The notes: generated by a model from the letters alone, not told the origin. A stretch of DNA of 64,000 bases from Haladaptatus sp. QDMS2 (GCF_029338295.1 NZ_CP119791.1:620001-684000), one strand, 5' to 3'; numbered from the stretch's first letter, positions 17,198 through 26,504 are shown. Program-made: numbers and translations.

Positions 17198-18244
17198 TTA
17201 CGCGTTCTCCCGGTCGACGTGAATTTCGTGGGCCTCCACGTCTTCTAACGCGGCGACCTGTCCGCCCACTTCGACGGGGCCGTCTGCGGTTTCGACCACG
17301 AGGTGTGCCGTCTTTCGGCTGTCTCCGAACGACGCTTCGACGACGGTTCCCTCGACGAGGCGGCTCTTCCCGGATTCGACGTCCCGGCCGCGAATCGTTG
17401 CGTAGAACGTCTCGTCGCGACCCAGCAGGTCGCTCACGCAGCGACGAATCGTGGCGTACCGGCGGGGGAAGGGCCGGTCTTCTGCCTGTTCAGCGACGGG
17501 TTCTGCCGTCGTCCACAGGAGCGTGTTGAAAAAGCCAGAGACGAGGAAGCCGAGTGCAGAGCGGTTGAAGATGACGCCGTAGCGGTCTGCGTCCTGCCCA
17601 TCGGTGAGCGCTTCGCGCGGGGCGTACACTGAATAGTTGCCGTCGGCGACGGCGATGATTGGCGTCGTGATGCCGCTTCGGGCCTGCACCGTCGTCGCCA
17701 CCGAATTGTAGTCGTAGGACTCCGCGCTCGGTAACTCGCGACTCGGTGAGAGTAGGAGGTCGATGGTGACGCCGTCGTCGATTTTCGCGGCGAGCGCGTC
17801 CTCGAACGTCGCGAGGAGGTCGGGCGAGAGCGAGAGGATGAGTTCGTATTCGGCCGTCTGAATGACGTCTTCGAGGTAGCGGTTTATCGTCGCGCTGGAT
17901 TTCACCAGTGACGCGGCCTCGGTCTGGCGTTTCGGCGCGGTATAGAGGTCTTCGAGGCCCGTCACGACGGATTCGAGCGAGGTGCGGTAGTCGGCAAACG
18001 CCTCTTCGGGGTCTATGGCGAGGACGCGAAGCGGTCTGGTCTCCTGGAGTTCGACCAGTCCGTGGTCGCTCAGCGTGCGGACGGTGTCGTAGACGCGTGG
18101 CTGGGGGATGTCCGTGTACTCAGAAATCTCCGACGCCGTCACCTCGCCGTGTTCGAGGATGGTGAGATACGCTCTCGTCTCGTACTCTCCGAAGGAGAAT
18201 CGCGAGGAAAGCGCCTCTAGCGAGCGATAGAGGTCCGTGGTCAT
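17198..18244 (-). CDS. TrmB-family transcriptional regulator
   Basis: A 348-residue DNA-binding regulator of the TrmB family, which controls sugar transport and metabolism in archaea. Residues about 8-75 are the winged helix-turn-helix (SRFSFGEYETRAYLTIL, then VTASEISEYTDIPQPRVYDTVRTL). The rest is the sugar-binding C-terminal domain, including the phospholipase D-like strand pattern LILSLSPDLLATF. TrmB proteins bind maltose, trehalose, glucose or phosphorylated sugars as effectors. The gene follows gfcR on the same strand, 62 bases downstream, next to the sugar cluster. A TTTAG box about 24 bases upstream of the ATG suggests it also has its own leaderless promoter. Confidence 0.9.
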   Translation of the reverse strand: MTTDLYRSLEALSSRFSFGEYETRAYLTILEHGEVTASEISEYTDIPQPRVYDTVRTLSDHGLVELQETRPLRVLAIDPEEAFADYRTSLESVVTGLEDLYTAPKRQTEAASLVKSSATINRYLEDVIQTAEYELILSLSPDLLATFEDALAAKIDDGVTIDLLLSPSRELPSAESYDYNSVATTVQARSGITTPIIAVADGNYSVYAPREALTDGQDADRYGVIFNRSALGFLVSGFFNTLLWTTAEPVAEQAEDRPFPRRYATIRRCVSDLLGRDETFYATIRGRDVESGKSRLVEGTVVEASFGDSRKTAHLVVETADGPVEVGGQVAALEDVEAHEIHVDRENA

Positions 18245-18306
18245 GCTATTGCGATGTTTTCGCGGCTAAATCAGTGTGTTCATTCGTGCCACGAGAGGGG
18301 TGCCGG

Positions 18307-18930
18307 CTATCGGTCTGCGACCGGAATGACCTCTACCAGCGAGTGGATTGGCACGTCAGCGATTTCCCCGACGCCTTCCTTGTCCACGAGGACGACGCCA
18401 GCGACGGGGGTGCCACCCGCCTCACGGACGGCCTCGATGGTCTCGCGCATCGTCGTCCCGCTCGTGATTGTGTCGTCGACGACGAAACAGCGTTCGCCTT
18501 CGACGGCGGTGAAGTTCCGTGAGAACGACCCGCTCGTCTCCGCCTCGTCGTCGTCCCACTGGTGTTTCGCCGGGGCGTAGGCGGCGAGCGACGTCTCCAG
18601 TTGTTGGGCGACGGCCGTTCCGAGGGGAACGCCGGCCTTTTCGATGCCCACCGTGACTGTGGCGTCCGCGGCCTCCGTGGCGAGGACGTTTGCCATCGCG
18701 GCGCTCACCTGCGATAGGCGGGTGTTGTGCTGGCCGATGGTGCTCCAGTCGACGTGCACGTCGTCCGCGCCGGTCGATTCTGGGGTTGGCTGCTCGTCGG
18801 TCGCACTTCGGGAGACGAGCCAACTGGCCGTCCGCCGCGAGACGTTCAGTTCGTCTGCGATTTCGCCCTTCGAGAGGCCGTTTTCGGTCAACTGCGCTGC
18901 GTTTTCGATGAGGTCGTCGATGTTCTTCAT
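18307..18930 (-). CDS. gfcR: GfcR-type transcriptional regulator with phosphoribosyltransferase-like domain
   Basis: About 207 residues. Residues 1-45 form a helix-turn-helix (LSKGEIADELNVSRRTASWLVS). The remainder is an orotate phosphoribosyltransferase-like domain whose PRPP-loop is CFVVDDTITSGTT (residues 148-160). This architecture is the haloarchaeal GfcR family. In Haloferax it activates glycolysis and Entner-Doudoroff genes in response to sugar, with the phosphoribosyltransferase fold probably acting as sensor. Its ATG overlaps the stop of gdh by four bases, so the two are translationally coupled; the gdh-gfcR adjacency also occurs in Haloferax. The ATG at 18930 starts exactly at the conserved N-terminus. 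Confidence 0.92.
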   Translation of the reverse strand: MKNIDDLIENAAQLTENGLSKGEIADELNVSRRTASWLVSRSATDEQPTPESTGADDVHVDWSTIGQHNTRLSQVSAAMANVLATEAADATVTVGIEKAGVPLGTAVAQQLETSLAAYAPAKHQWDDDEAETSGSFSRNFTAVEGERCFVVDDTITSGTTMRETIEAVREAGGTPVAGVVLVDKEGVGEIADVPIHSLVEVIPVADR

Positions 18931-19997
18931 AGCTGGTCGAATTCGATTGCGGTCTTGATGGTTCGTTCGTCGGTTCGGAAGGCCTTCTCGTACGAGTCGA
19001 GGTCGTACACGCCGGTGACGAGGTCTGAGCAGAACCACTCGGGGAGCGAATCGAGCGTCTCGGTTGCGGCTTCGAAGTGCTGACGGCCCGAGTTCACGCT
19101 TCCGACGAGCGCCTTGTTCTGGAGGACGAACTCGCGGTGAAGGTCGCTCCCGGCGACTTCGAAGTCCCAGCCGCCGGCGGGGACGCCGAGGAGCGCGCCG
19201 ACGCCGTTGGGCGCGAGCGCCTCGATGGTCTCGAAGGCGTGTTTGGCGTAGCCGGTCGCCTCGTAGACGAGGTCCATCGCCTCGTACGCGCGCGGAATCT
19301 CGGAAACTGGTGTCTCTCGCGAGTCGATGTAGGTCGCCCCCAGTTTCTCGATGATGTCGATAGTCGGGTCCGGCCGGTCGCGCTTGCCGAGGCAGTAGGT
19401 CGAATCGTAGTCAGAGAGCATCGCGAGCGTGAGCAGGCCGAGCGACCCATTCCCGAGGACGAGAGCGCTCTCCGGAGTCCATTCGAACGACGCGCGAGAC
19501 GCGGCGGCGAGTTCCAGCGCCTTCTCGGTGATGCTAATCGGTTCGACGAGGAAGCCAAATTCGGCGAGATGGTCGGGGATGGGAACGAGGTATTCGACGT
19601 GACTCGTGAAGTATTCGGCCATGAAGCCGTCGCCGCCGTCGATGCCGCGTTCTACGTACTCCCCGGGTGGGGCCATGTCGGCCTCGCCGCGGTCGAAGTA
19701 GGCGTTCGACTCGCCGACTGCGGGCGGGCGGCGCACGGTCGGGACCACCACGTCACCGGCCGAGAGGGCGGCGTCTTCGGGGGCCGTTTCGACCACGCCG
19801 ACGGCCTCGTGGCCGAGGACGAGCGAATCGGCTCCGGCCGGGAAGCCGCCGTGGCCACCGCTCAGCACCTCATGGTCGGTGCCGTCTACGCCCACGCGGA
19901 GGGTCCGGACGAGTGCCTCGCCGGGCCCAGCCTCCGGTTTTGGCCGCTCTACCAGCCTCGGTCGTTGTTCCCCTTTGCGAACGGCGATGGCGTGCAT
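18927..19997 (-). CDS. gdh: glucose 1-dehydrogenase (Zn-dependent, MDR family)
   Basis: A 356-residue cytoplasmic enzyme oxidising glucose to gluconolactone with NAD(P)+, the first step of the archaeal Entner-Doudoroff route. It closely follows the known Haloferax enzyme: TLRVGVDGTDHEV (catalytic region), GGHGGFP, LVLGHEAVGVVE (zinc-ligand His), VPTVRRPP and the Rossmann segment VLGNGSLGLLTLAM. The conserved C-terminal KALVGSVNSGRQHFEAA is also present. ATG at 19997 gives the family N-terminus MHAIAVRKGE. A TATA-like AAAATATT lies about 28 bases upstream. It is the first gene of a gdh-gfcR-trmB set divergent from the gluconate branch. Confidence 0.95.
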   Translation of the reverse strand: MHAIAVRKGEQRPRLVERPKPEAGPGEALVRTLRVGVDGTDHEVLSGGHGGFPAGADSLVLGHEAVGVVETAPEDAALSAGDVVVPTVRRPPAVGESNAYFDRGEADMAPPGEYVERGIDGGDGFMAEYFTSHVEYLVPIPDHLAEFGFLVEPISITEKALELAAASRASFEWTPESALVLGNGSLGLLTLAMLSDYDSTYCLGKRDRPDPTIDIIEKLGATYIDSRETPVSEIPRAYEAMDLVYEATGYAKHAFETIEALAPNGVGALLGVPAGGWDFEVAGSDLHREFVLQNKALVGSVNSGRQHFEAATETLDSLPEWFCSDLVTGVYDLDSYEKAFRTDERTIKTAIEFDQL

Positions 19998-20022
19998 GGG
20001 AACGTGTAGGACCCCCAGGGAT

Positions 20023-20054
20023 AAAATATTTATTCTATTCCGAGTAAGTATTTT
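20023..20054. promoter_or_regulatory. AT-rich inverted repeat between divergent Entner-Doudoroff operons
   Basis: AAAATATTTA (20023-20032) and TAAGTATTTT (20045-20054) are inverted copies with one mismatch in ten, separated by 12 bases. The left arm overlaps the TATA-like box of gdh. The right arm lies about 40 bases upstream of the TATA box of the opposite operon. The symmetry and position suggest a regulator site, with GfcR or the TrmB protein as obvious candidates; that link is inference. Confidence 0.45.
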
Positions 20055-20092
20055 CCACGCCGAAAGCTGGATGATGGCGACAACCGTGCGCC

Positions 20093-20098
20093 TATATA
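20093..20098 (+). promoter_or_regulatory. TATA box of the aldolase-dehydratase-kinase operon
   Basis: TATATA lies in GC-rich context. The predicted transcript start (about 26 bases downstream, near 20122) falls after the ATG at 20115, so translation more likely begins at 20151. That ATG has GGAG about nine bases before it. Confidence 0.55.
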
Positions 20099-20150
20099 GC
20101 ACGACACAGAACTCATGACAGACCATCGACCGCACGCCGGAGATTTACAA

Positions 20151-21371
20151 ATGGAACGCTACGACAGACTGTACGACCTCTACGACCGCGTCGATACCGC
20201 GACCCTGCGGGCCTATCAGGAGTTCGTCGACCTGTTCCCGATGGTCGATTCGATGGTCGCCCTCGAATACTGGGAGGAGGCCCAGGAGGAACTCACTGAC
20301 CGGAAATCGAAGATTAGCGAGACGTATCCCGAGGGTGAAACCTTCGCGGAAATCGCCGCCTACGCAGAGCGCGAACAGGCGTTTACCGCCCTCGACCTCT
20401 TCAACAAGTACGAACGCGGCGTGAACGTACTCGTCCTCGACGTAGACGAGACGCTCCGCAGCGCGGGCGAGACGGACAACGAGATTCCCCGCGAAACGCT
20501 CCACGTGCTCACCGAGTTCTACGAACGCGGCGTCCCCATCGTCATCTGCACGGGCCAGACCTTAGAGAACGTGAAAGGATTCATGATCCAGGGTCTGGGC
20601 AACGAACTCGTCCACTCGGGCGATTTCAGCATCGTCTACGAGGGCGGCACGGGCGTCTTCACGCCGGGCCACGGGGCGGACACGAAGCAGTTGCTGTACG
20701 AGGATTTAGACGCAGCCATCACCAGCGTGTTCGACGAGGTTCTCACCCGAGTGCTGCCCGAGGCCCCAGAGCGGCTCCGGCGTGGTTGTCACCTGCAGGG
20801 CAACGAGTTCAACGTCACCCTCAAACCGAACTACGACATCGGGAGCGACCAGGCCGTCGAAATCATCGACGAGGCACTCGTCTACCTGCTCGACCTGCTC
20901 GGAGAGGCGACGGCTGGCGAGGCGGGCAGCGAGTGGGCACGTGCCTACTACGCCGACGCCGACCCGGAGATTCACGAGGTGCTCGCCGCCCACGACGCAC
21001 TCGTCGAGAGAGACCCGGCGGATGCCCCCGCCGAGGTGCGCGAAACGCTCGACCGAATCGACGTCGGTTACTACGAGGGCGACGCCGTCGAAATCGTGAG
21101 CCGCGAGCTGAACAAGGTAACCGGTGTCCGCGCCGCCTTCGACGTGCTCTCGGTGGACGACCCGTTCGCCCTCGTGATGGGCGACAGCAAGAGCGACCTC
21201 CGGGTGATGGAGTGGGTGGCAGACAACGACTGTGGCATCGCCGCCGCACCCGAACACGCCTCAGAGCGCGTTCTCGACCACGTTAGGCAAACGGACGAAC
21301 TCGTCTTCCCCGAAGGCGTCGCCGGCGACATCCTCTGGACCGTCCACGCACTGAACCGACTCGCAGCGTAA
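20151..21371 (+). CDS. HAD-superfamily hydrolase in the Entner-Doudoroff cluster
   Basis: About 406 residues, a likely phosphatase. An N-terminal extension of about 85 residues (helical, no known domain) precedes HAD motif I (VLVLDVDETLR, with both Asp). Motif II is VICTGQT, motif III the Lys in ELNKVTGV, and motif IV the Asp-rich VMGDSKSDLRVMEW. A large cap insert between them (about residues 150-310) places it nearest the sugar-phosphatase (Cof/IIB-like) HADs. Its position, 12 bases before the aldolase gene in an operon for glucose oxidation, suggests a sugar- or sugar-acid phosphate substrate; this is inference. ATG at 20115 is an alternative, but the TATA box at 20093 argues for 20151. 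Confidence 0.78.
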   Translation: MERYDRLYDLYDRVDTATLRAYQEFVDLFPMVDSMVALEYWEEAQEELTDRKSKISETYPEGETFAEIAAYAEREQAFTALDLFNKYERGVNVLVLDVDETLRSAGETDNEIPRETLHVLTEFYERGVPIVICTGQTLENVKGFMIQGLGNELVHSGDFSIVYEGGTGVFTPGHGADTKQLLYEDLDAAITSVFDEVLTRVLPEAPERLRRGCHLQGNEFNVTLKPNYDIGSDQAVEIIDEALVYLLDLLGEATAGEAGSEWARAYYADADPEIHEVLAAHDALVERDPADAPAEVRETLDRIDVGYYEGDAVEIVSRELNKVTGVRAAFDVLSVDDPFALVMGDSKSDLRVMEWVADNDCGIAAAPEHASERVLDHVRQTDELVFPEGVAGDILWTVHALNRLAA

Positions 21372-21383
21372 CCGACCGATACC

Positions 21384-22298
21384 ATGCACGAACACGAACG
21401 ACGAACCGAATCAGGAGACCCACTGGGCCTCCACGGGGTCGTACCACCGACGGTCACGGCCTTCCACGACGACGAATCGCTCGACGAACAGACAACTGCC
21501 GCCCACGCCCGCTACGTCGTCGACCGCGGCGCACACGGCGTGTTCCCTCTCGGGACGAACGGCGAGTTCCCGCTGCTCACTCCCGACGAACGGGAACGGG
21601 CGCTCGACGCCGTCGTCACGGAAGTCGGCGGCGACGTGCCGGTCATCGCAGGCGTCGGCGCACCGAGCACCCGCGAAACCGTCCAGAACGCCCGGGCGGC
21701 CGCGGATGTGGGCACAGACGCCCTCGTCGTCGTCACGCCCTTCTACTTCCCGCTCGACCACGACGCGGCGGTGACCCACTACCGACGAGTCGCAGAAGCC
21801 ACCGACCTCCCGGTGTACATCTACCACATCCCCGGGCGGACCGGAAACGCGCTGTCGCTCGACACCCTCGCCGACCTCGCGTCCATCGAGAACGTCGCCG
21901 GCCTCAAGGATTCGAGCAAGGACGTGCCGTGGCTCACGCAGGCCATCGACGCGAACCCGAACCTCACGTTCTTCGTCGGGTCTGACTCCCTGCTGTTCTC
22001 GGGGCTCTCACTGGGCTGCCACGGGATGGTGAGCGCCGTGGCGAACGTCTTCCCGGAACTCGTCTGCGACCTCTACGACGCCCACGAAGCGGGCGACCTG
22101 TCCCGGTCGCGCGACCTCCAGCGCACCGTCTTCGGCGTCCGGCGGGCGCTCAAGTCCGGCCCGTACATGGCGGGCGTAAAGACGGCCCTCCGCCTTCGCG
22201 GCTTCGACGCCGGGCCGCTTCGCTCGCCGCTTCGCACCATGGACGACGCCCAGCAGGCGTCGCTCGAATCGAAACTTTCCGAACTCGAACTGCTGTAA
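21384..22298 (+). CDS. DapA-family aldolase, likely KDG/KDPG aldolase
   Basis: A 304-residue TIM-barrel class I aldolase of the dihydrodipicolinate synthase/N-acetylneuraminate lyase family. The Schiff-base Lys is Lys175 in AGLKDSSKD, and the proton-relay Tyr is Tyr147 in VYIYHIPGRTG. The N-terminal GTNGEFPLLT is the carboxylate-binding loop. Its place between a HAD hydrolase and gluconate dehydratase plus KDG kinase points to cleavage of 2-keto-3-deoxy-(6-phospho)gluconate into pyruvate and (phospho)glyceraldehyde. Haloarchaeal KDPG aldolases belong to this family. No lysine-synthesis genes are nearby, so a DapA role is unlikely. Confidence 0.85.
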   Translation: MHEHERRTESGDPLGLHGVVPPTVTAFHDDESLDEQTTAAHARYVVDRGAHGVFPLGTNGEFPLLTPDERERALDAVVTEVGGDVPVIAGVGAPSTRETVQNARAAADVGTDALVVVTPFYFPLDHDAAVTHYRRVAEATDLPVYIYHIPGRTGNALSLDTLADLASIENVAGLKDSSKDVPWLTQAIDANPNLTFFVGSDSLLFSGLSLGCHGMVSAVANVFPELVCDLYDAHEAGDLSRSRDLQRTVFGVRRALKSGPYMAGVKTALRLRGFDAGPLRSPLRTMDDAQQASLESKLSELELL

Positions 22299-22307
22299 CC
22301 GAGACAA

Positions 22308-23543
22308 ATGACACGAGACTACGCAACACTGCACGACCCGAACTCAGAATACACGATGCGCGAACTCTCATCGGCGACGATGGGGCTCGCGAACGACCGC
22401 GGCCCGCGCGACGTCGAAATCACGGACGTTCAGACCACGATGGTCGACGGCAACTTCCCGTGGACGCTCGTCCGCATCTACACCGACGCGGGCGTCGTCG
22501 GCACGGGCGAAGCTTACTGGGGCGCGGGCGTCCCCGAACTCGTCGAACGCATGACGCCGTTCGTCGTTGGCGAGAACCCACTCGACATCGACCGCCTCTT
22601 CGAGCATCTCGTCCAGAAGATGTCTGGCGAAGGGTCGCTCAGCGGCGTGACCGTCACTGCCATCTCCGGCATCGAAATCGCCCTGCACGACCTCGCGGGC
22701 AAACTGCTCGACGTGCCAGCCTACCAGTTGCTCGGCGGCAAGTACCGCGACGAAGTGCGCGTCTACTGTGATTGCCACGCGGGCGACGAGAGCGAACCCG
22801 AGAGCAACGCCGCGGAGGCAGAACGCGTCGTCGACGAACTCGGATACGACGCGCTGAAGTTCGACCTCGACGTGCCCTCCGGCCACGAGAAAGACCGCGC
22901 GAACCGCCACCTTCGCGGGCCGGAAGTCGAGCACAAGGCCGAAATCGTCCGTGCCGTGACCGAGCGAATCGGCGACCGCGCCGATGTGGCCTTCGACTGC
23001 CACTGGACGTTCTCGGGCGGGAGCGCAAAGCGCCTCGCTCGCGCCGTCGAGGACTGCGACATCTGGTGGCTCGAAGACCCCGTCCCACCGGAGAACCACG
23101 ACGTCCAGCGCGAAGTCACCCAGTCCACGACGACGCCAATCGCCGCCGGCGAGAACGTCTACCGCAAGCACGGCCACCGCCGACTCTTAGAGGAGCAGGC
23201 GGTGGACATCATCGCCCCCGACCTGCCGAAGGTTGGCGGGATGCGCGAAACGCGGAAGATTGCGGACATGGCCGACACCTACTACGTGCCCGTCGCCATG
23301 CACAACGTCTCCTCGCCCGTCGCGACGATGGCGAGCGCGCAGGTCGGGGCGGCCATCCCGAACTCGCTGGCCGTCGAGTTCCACTCCTACCAGCTCGGCT
23401 GGTGGTCGGACCTCGTCGAGGAGACGGTCATCAGCGACGGCCGCATCGAGATTCCAGAACGACCCGGCCTCGGCCTCACCCTCGACCTCGATACCGTCGA
23501 GGAACACATGGTCGAGGGTGAGACCCTCTTCGACGAAGCATGA
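22308..23543 (+). CDS. gad: D-gluconate dehydratase
   Basis: A 411-residue enolase-superfamily enzyme that dehydrates gluconate to 2-keto-3-deoxygluconate, the second step of the pathway. An N-terminal capping domain ([22 protein letters not shown]) precedes the barrel. Catalytic and metal residues are visible: Lys in [10 protein letters not shown], Asp in VAFDCHW, Glu in WWLEDPVPP, Glu in PIAAGENV and His in VAMHNVSSP. The sequence closely resembles characterised haloarchaeal gluconate dehydratase. It starts nine bases after the aldolase and overlaps the KDG kinase by four bases. A start at 22356 ([10 protein letters not shown]) would also keep the whole conserved region. Confidence 0.92.
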   Translation: MTRDYATLHDPNSEYTMRELSSATMGLANDRGPRDVEITDVQTTMVDGNFPWTLVRIYTDAGVVGTGEAYWGAGVPELVERMTPFVVGENPLDIDRLFEHLVQKMSGEGSLSGVTVTAISGIEIALHDLAGKLLDVPAYQLLGGKYRDEVRVYCDCHAGDESEPESNAAEAERVVDELGYDALKFDLDVPSGHEKDRANRHLRGPEVEHKAEIVRAVTERIGDRADVAFDCHWTFSGGSAKRLARAVEDCDIWWLEDPVPPENHDVQREVTQSTTTPIAAGENVYRKHGHRRLLEEQAVDIIAPDLPKVGGMRETRKIADMADTYYVPVAMHNVSSPVATMASAQVGAAIPNSLAVEFHSYQLGWWSDLVEETVISDGRIEIPERPGLGLTLDLDTVEEHMVEGETLFDEA

Positions 23544-24499
23544 GCGACCTCGTGACGTTCGGCGAGACGATGCTCCGTCTCTCACCGACGCCCGGCGACC
23601 GCCTCGAAACCGCAGACTCGCTCGACATGCGAATCGGCGGCGCAGAGAGCAACGTCGCCGTGACGGCCCAGCGCCTCGGCCTGGATTCGACGTGGCAGTC
23701 CGGACTCCCGGACTCCCCGCTCGGCCGGCGAGTCGTCAACGAGTTGCGCCAGCACGGCCTCGCCGTGGACATCTCGTGGCAGACCAGCGAGGCTGCGAGA
23801 CAGGGTCTTTACTTCATCGAACCCGGCGGCGCACCTCGCGGCACGGACGTCATCTACGACCGCAAAAACGCCGCCGTGACCACGGTGACGACGGACGACA
23901 TCGACGTAGACAGTATCCGTGGGGCGAAGGCGTTCTACACGAGCGGTATCACGCCAGCGCTCTCGGACACCCTGCGTGAGACCACCGCCGAACTGCTCGA
24001 CGCCGCACAGGCGGCGAACACGACGACGGCGTTCGACCTGAACTACCGGTCGAAACTCTGGACGCCCGCAGAAGCGAAGGAGGCGTTCGACGACCTCCTC
24101 CCGAAAGTGGACGTGCTCGTCGCGGCAAAACGCGATGCGGCGACCGTCCTCGGGTTCGAGGGTGATGCAGAAACCGTCGCCCGCGACCTTACAGCGGCGT
24201 ACGATTTCGAGACGGTCGTGGTCACCCGCGGCGAGGAGGGCGCACTCGCCATCGCAGACGGCGAGGTTTTCGAACAACCCGTCTACGAGGCGGACACGCT
24301 CGACCCAATCGGGACGGGCGACGCCTTCGTCGGCGGCCTGCTCACGAAACTCGTCGAAGGCGAGTCGGTAGCAGGCGGCCTCGCGTTCGGGGCGGCCGCC
24401 GCGGCGCTCAAACGAACCATCAGCGGAGACGTGGCCGCCATCACCCGCGCCGAGGTCGAACGCGTCATCGACGCGGGTGCGGCGGACATCTCTCGATAA
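23540..24499 (+). CDS. kdgK: 2-keto-3-deoxygluconate kinase (PfkB family)
   Basis: A 319-residue ribokinase-fold kinase. The N-terminal substrate motif is [18 protein letters not shown], and the C-terminal catalytic motif [12 protein letters not shown] holds the base Asp and anion hole. [10 protein letters not shown] near residue 150 is typical of KDG kinases. It phosphorylates 2-keto-3-deoxygluconate to KDPG, the step that defines the semi-phosphorylative branch. Its ATG lies inside the gad stop (ATGA), so the two are translationally coupled. The stop is one base from the stop of the convergent aldo/keto reductase. Confidence 0.92.
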   Translation: MSDLVTFGETMLRLSPTPGDRLETADSLDMRIGGAESNVAVTAQRLGLDSTWQSGLPDSPLGRRVVNELRQHGLAVDISWQTSEAARQGLYFIEPGGAPRGTDVIYDRKNAAVTTVTTDDIDVDSIRGAKAFYTSGITPALSDTLRETTAELLDAAQAANTTTAFDLNYRSKLWTPAEAKEAFDDLLPKVDVLVAAKRDAATVLGFEGDAETVARDLTAAYDFETVVVTRGEEGALAIADGEVFEQPVYEADTLDPIGTGDAFVGGLLTKLVEGESVAGGLAFGAAAAALKRTISGDVAAITRAEVERVIDAGAADISR

Positions 24500-24500
24500 G

Positions 24501-25484
24501 TCAGACGTCGCCGATTTCGGGGTTCCAGACGGGAGTTTTTGGGGCTTCGAGCCGTTCGATTTTCTCGTCGCTCAGGGACACTTCGAGTGCGTTCACACTC
24601 TCTTCTAGGTGCTGGACGGTTCGCGGTCCGATAATGGGCGCATCGACCACTTCCTTGTGCAACAACCACGCGAGGCTGACCTGCGATTCCGTCACGCCCT
24701 TCTCTTCGGCCACGGTCCGTACTTCGTCCAGTACGGTCCAGTTCTCCTCGGTGAATCGCTTTTGCATGAACTCGTCGCCAGCGGCCCGTCCCTCGGTGAC
24801 ATCTGCACCTCGTTCGTACTTCCCAGTGAGGAATCCTCCGGCCAGCGGTGACCACGGGACGACGCCAATACCTTCACTCCGACAGGTCGGGAGCACGTTC
24901 GCTTCTTCGTGGCGGTCGACGAGGTTGTACTCTGCCTGCATCGAGACGAACCGCTCGAAGTTGTTCAGGTCACTCTCGTAGAGTGCTTTCGTGAATTTCC
25001 AGGCGGGCATCGTACTCGCACCCACGTACCGGACTTTGCCCTGGCTGACGAGGGTATCGAGTGCCGAGAGCGTCTCCGTGATGGGCGTCTCGTCGTCCCA
25101 GCGGTGAATCTGGTAGAGGTCGATGTAGTCGGTTCCGAGACGGTCGAGACTGGCTTCGACCTGTTCTAAAATGTGGCGGCGCGAGAGGCCCTGCCCGTTC
25201 GGTCTGTCGGCCACCTTGCTAAACACTTTCGTCGCGAGGACCACCTCGTCACGACGACCAGACAGTGCCTCGCCGACGATTTCCTCGCTCTCGCCGTGTG
25301 AGTAGACGTTCGCCGTATCGAGGAAGTTGATGCCGAGTTCGAGGGCACGGTCGATTACGTCGTGGCTCTGTTCGTGGTTGTTTATCATCCACGGTTGACC
25401 AGACCCGAAGTTCATGCACCCGAGGCACAGTCTCGAAACTTCGAGTCCGGTTTCACCGAGCGTCGTGTATTCCATCGCACTCAT
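24501..25484 (-). CDS. aldo/keto reductase
   Basis: A 327-residue (beta/alpha)8 oxidoreductase. The tetrad residues are Asp56 (NFLDTANVY), Tyr61, Lys86 (VLATKVF) and His127 (YQIHRWD). It shares the overall pattern of the gene at 1485 but is clearly a separate member. It is the last minus-strand gene of the sugar cluster, 50 bases beyond the PfkB kinase gene, so it could act on a sugar carbonyl made there, but this is inference. ATA/ATT-rich sequence just upstream of 25484 could be a separate promoter. A second ATG at 25475 is possible. Confidence 0.88.
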   Translation of the reverse strand: MSAMEYTTLGETGLEVSRLCLGCMNFGSGQPWMINNHEQSHDVIDRALELGINFLDTANVYSHGESEEIVGEALSGRRDEVVLATKVFSKVADRPNGQGLSRRHILEQVEASLDRLGTDYIDLYQIHRWDDETPITETLSALDTLVSQGKVRYVGASTMPAWKFTKALYESDLNNFERFVSMQAEYNLVDRHEEANVLPTCRSEGIGVVPWSPLAGGFLTGKYERGADVTEGRAAGDEFMQKRFTEENWTVLDEVRTVAEEKGVTESQVSLAWLLHKEVVDAPIIGPRTVQHLEESVNALEVSLSDEKIERLEAPKTPVWNPEIGDV

Positions 25485-25534
25485 ACAAATTACACTACTC
25501 TTGGACGAGTAAAAATTATAGGTTACTTCTGCTG

Positions 25535-26500
25535 TCAGCGACGACGGTTCTGGAACACTCGAACTGCCTCGCGGGTCGGCAACGCGGTAATCGCGCCGGG
25601 TTCCGTCGTCGTGAGGGCGGCAACGGCGTTCGCGAATTCGAGTACCGACTCCGGCGCGGTTTCGCCACGCGCTAACTGCGACAGCACGCCCGCGACGAAG
25701 GCGTCGCCAGCGCCGGTCGTATCGACCGCATTCACCGGGTAGCCAGGGTGGGTCGTGACCGTCTCGCCCCACGGCGCGTCGGCCGTCGAGACGACGCGAG
25801 AGCCACCTTCGCCAATCGTCAGAAATGCGGTGTGTGGCCCCGCTCGCGTGAGGTTCTTTGCTACCACCATCGGACTCTCGTCGTGAAACGCCGTCACAGT
25901 GAGGTCCTCGACGGAAGTCTTGACCACGTCTACGAGTCCGACCATGCGCTCGATGACCTGCTCGAACTCTTCGTCACTCTCCCAGAGTTCGGGGCGGTAG
26001 TTCGGGTCGAAGACGACCGAACAGTCCTGTTCACGGGCGCGTTCGACCAACCTGAAGGCGGCCGACCGTGCCGGTTCCGCAGCGAGAATGACGCCGCCGA
26101 CGTACAGCCACGCGCAGTCTGCGAGCGTGTTATCGCCGACTCGCTCTTGCGGGAGAACCGTGTCTGCCGTGTGATCGCGGTAGAACGTGAAGTCGCTGCC
26201 AGCGGATTCGTCGTGGCTCACGAACGCGAGGGTCGTCTTTCGCTCCTCGTCGCGCGTCACGAACTCCGTGGGGACGCCGTTTTCTGCGAGCGTCTCCGCG
26301 AGAAACTCGCCGAACGGGTCGGTCGAGAGATTGCTGAGGAAGTACGGCGCGGTTTCCAGTTGGGAGAGGGCGATGGCGACGTTCGCGGGTGCGCCCCCGG
26401 CGCGGCGGCTAAACGATTCGACTTCACCGAGGGGGCCTGCGGATTCGGGGAGGAAATCGACGAGCGTCTCGCCCGCGACGAGGATGGTCGGCGTGGTCAT
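25535..26500 (-). CDS. PfkB-family carbohydrate kinase (fructokinase-like)
   Basis: A 321-residue ribokinase-type sugar kinase. It begins ILVAGETLVDFLPESAG with substrate region RRAGGAPANVAIALSQL and ends with the catalytic VDTTGAGDAFVAGVLSQL. The FDPNYRPELW segment is typical of fructokinases and 2-keto-3-deoxygluconate kinases. It is distinct from kdgK at 23540. The start at 26500 is four bases after the upstream stop, which fits tight operon packing. A longer form beginning at 26536 would overlap the dehydrogenase gene. It probably phosphorylates the sugar released by the neighbouring dehydrogenases and isomerase. Confidence 0.88.
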   Translation of the reverse strand: MTTPTILVAGETLVDFLPESAGPLGEVESFSRRAGGAPANVAIALSQLETAPYFLSNLSTDPFGEFLAETLAENGVPTEFVTRDEERKTTLAFVSHDESAGSDFTFYRDHTADTVLPQERVGDNTLADCAWLYVGGVILAAEPARSAAFRLVERAREQDCSVVFDPNYRPELWESDEEFEQVIERMVGLVDVVKTSVEDLTVTAFHDESPMVVAKNLTRAGPHTAFLTIGEGGSRVVSTADAPWGETVTTHPGYPVNAVDTTGAGDAFVAGVLSQLARGETAPESVLEFANAVAALTTTEPGAITALPTREAVRVFQNRRR

Positions 26501-26504
26501 GTGC

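Noticed and set aside
21384-22298. Dihydrodipicolinate synthase (dapA) as the identity of the aldolase
   Set aside because: The fold is the same, but the gene sits within a gluconate-KDG operon with no lysine genes, so KDG/KDPG aldolase is the better call.
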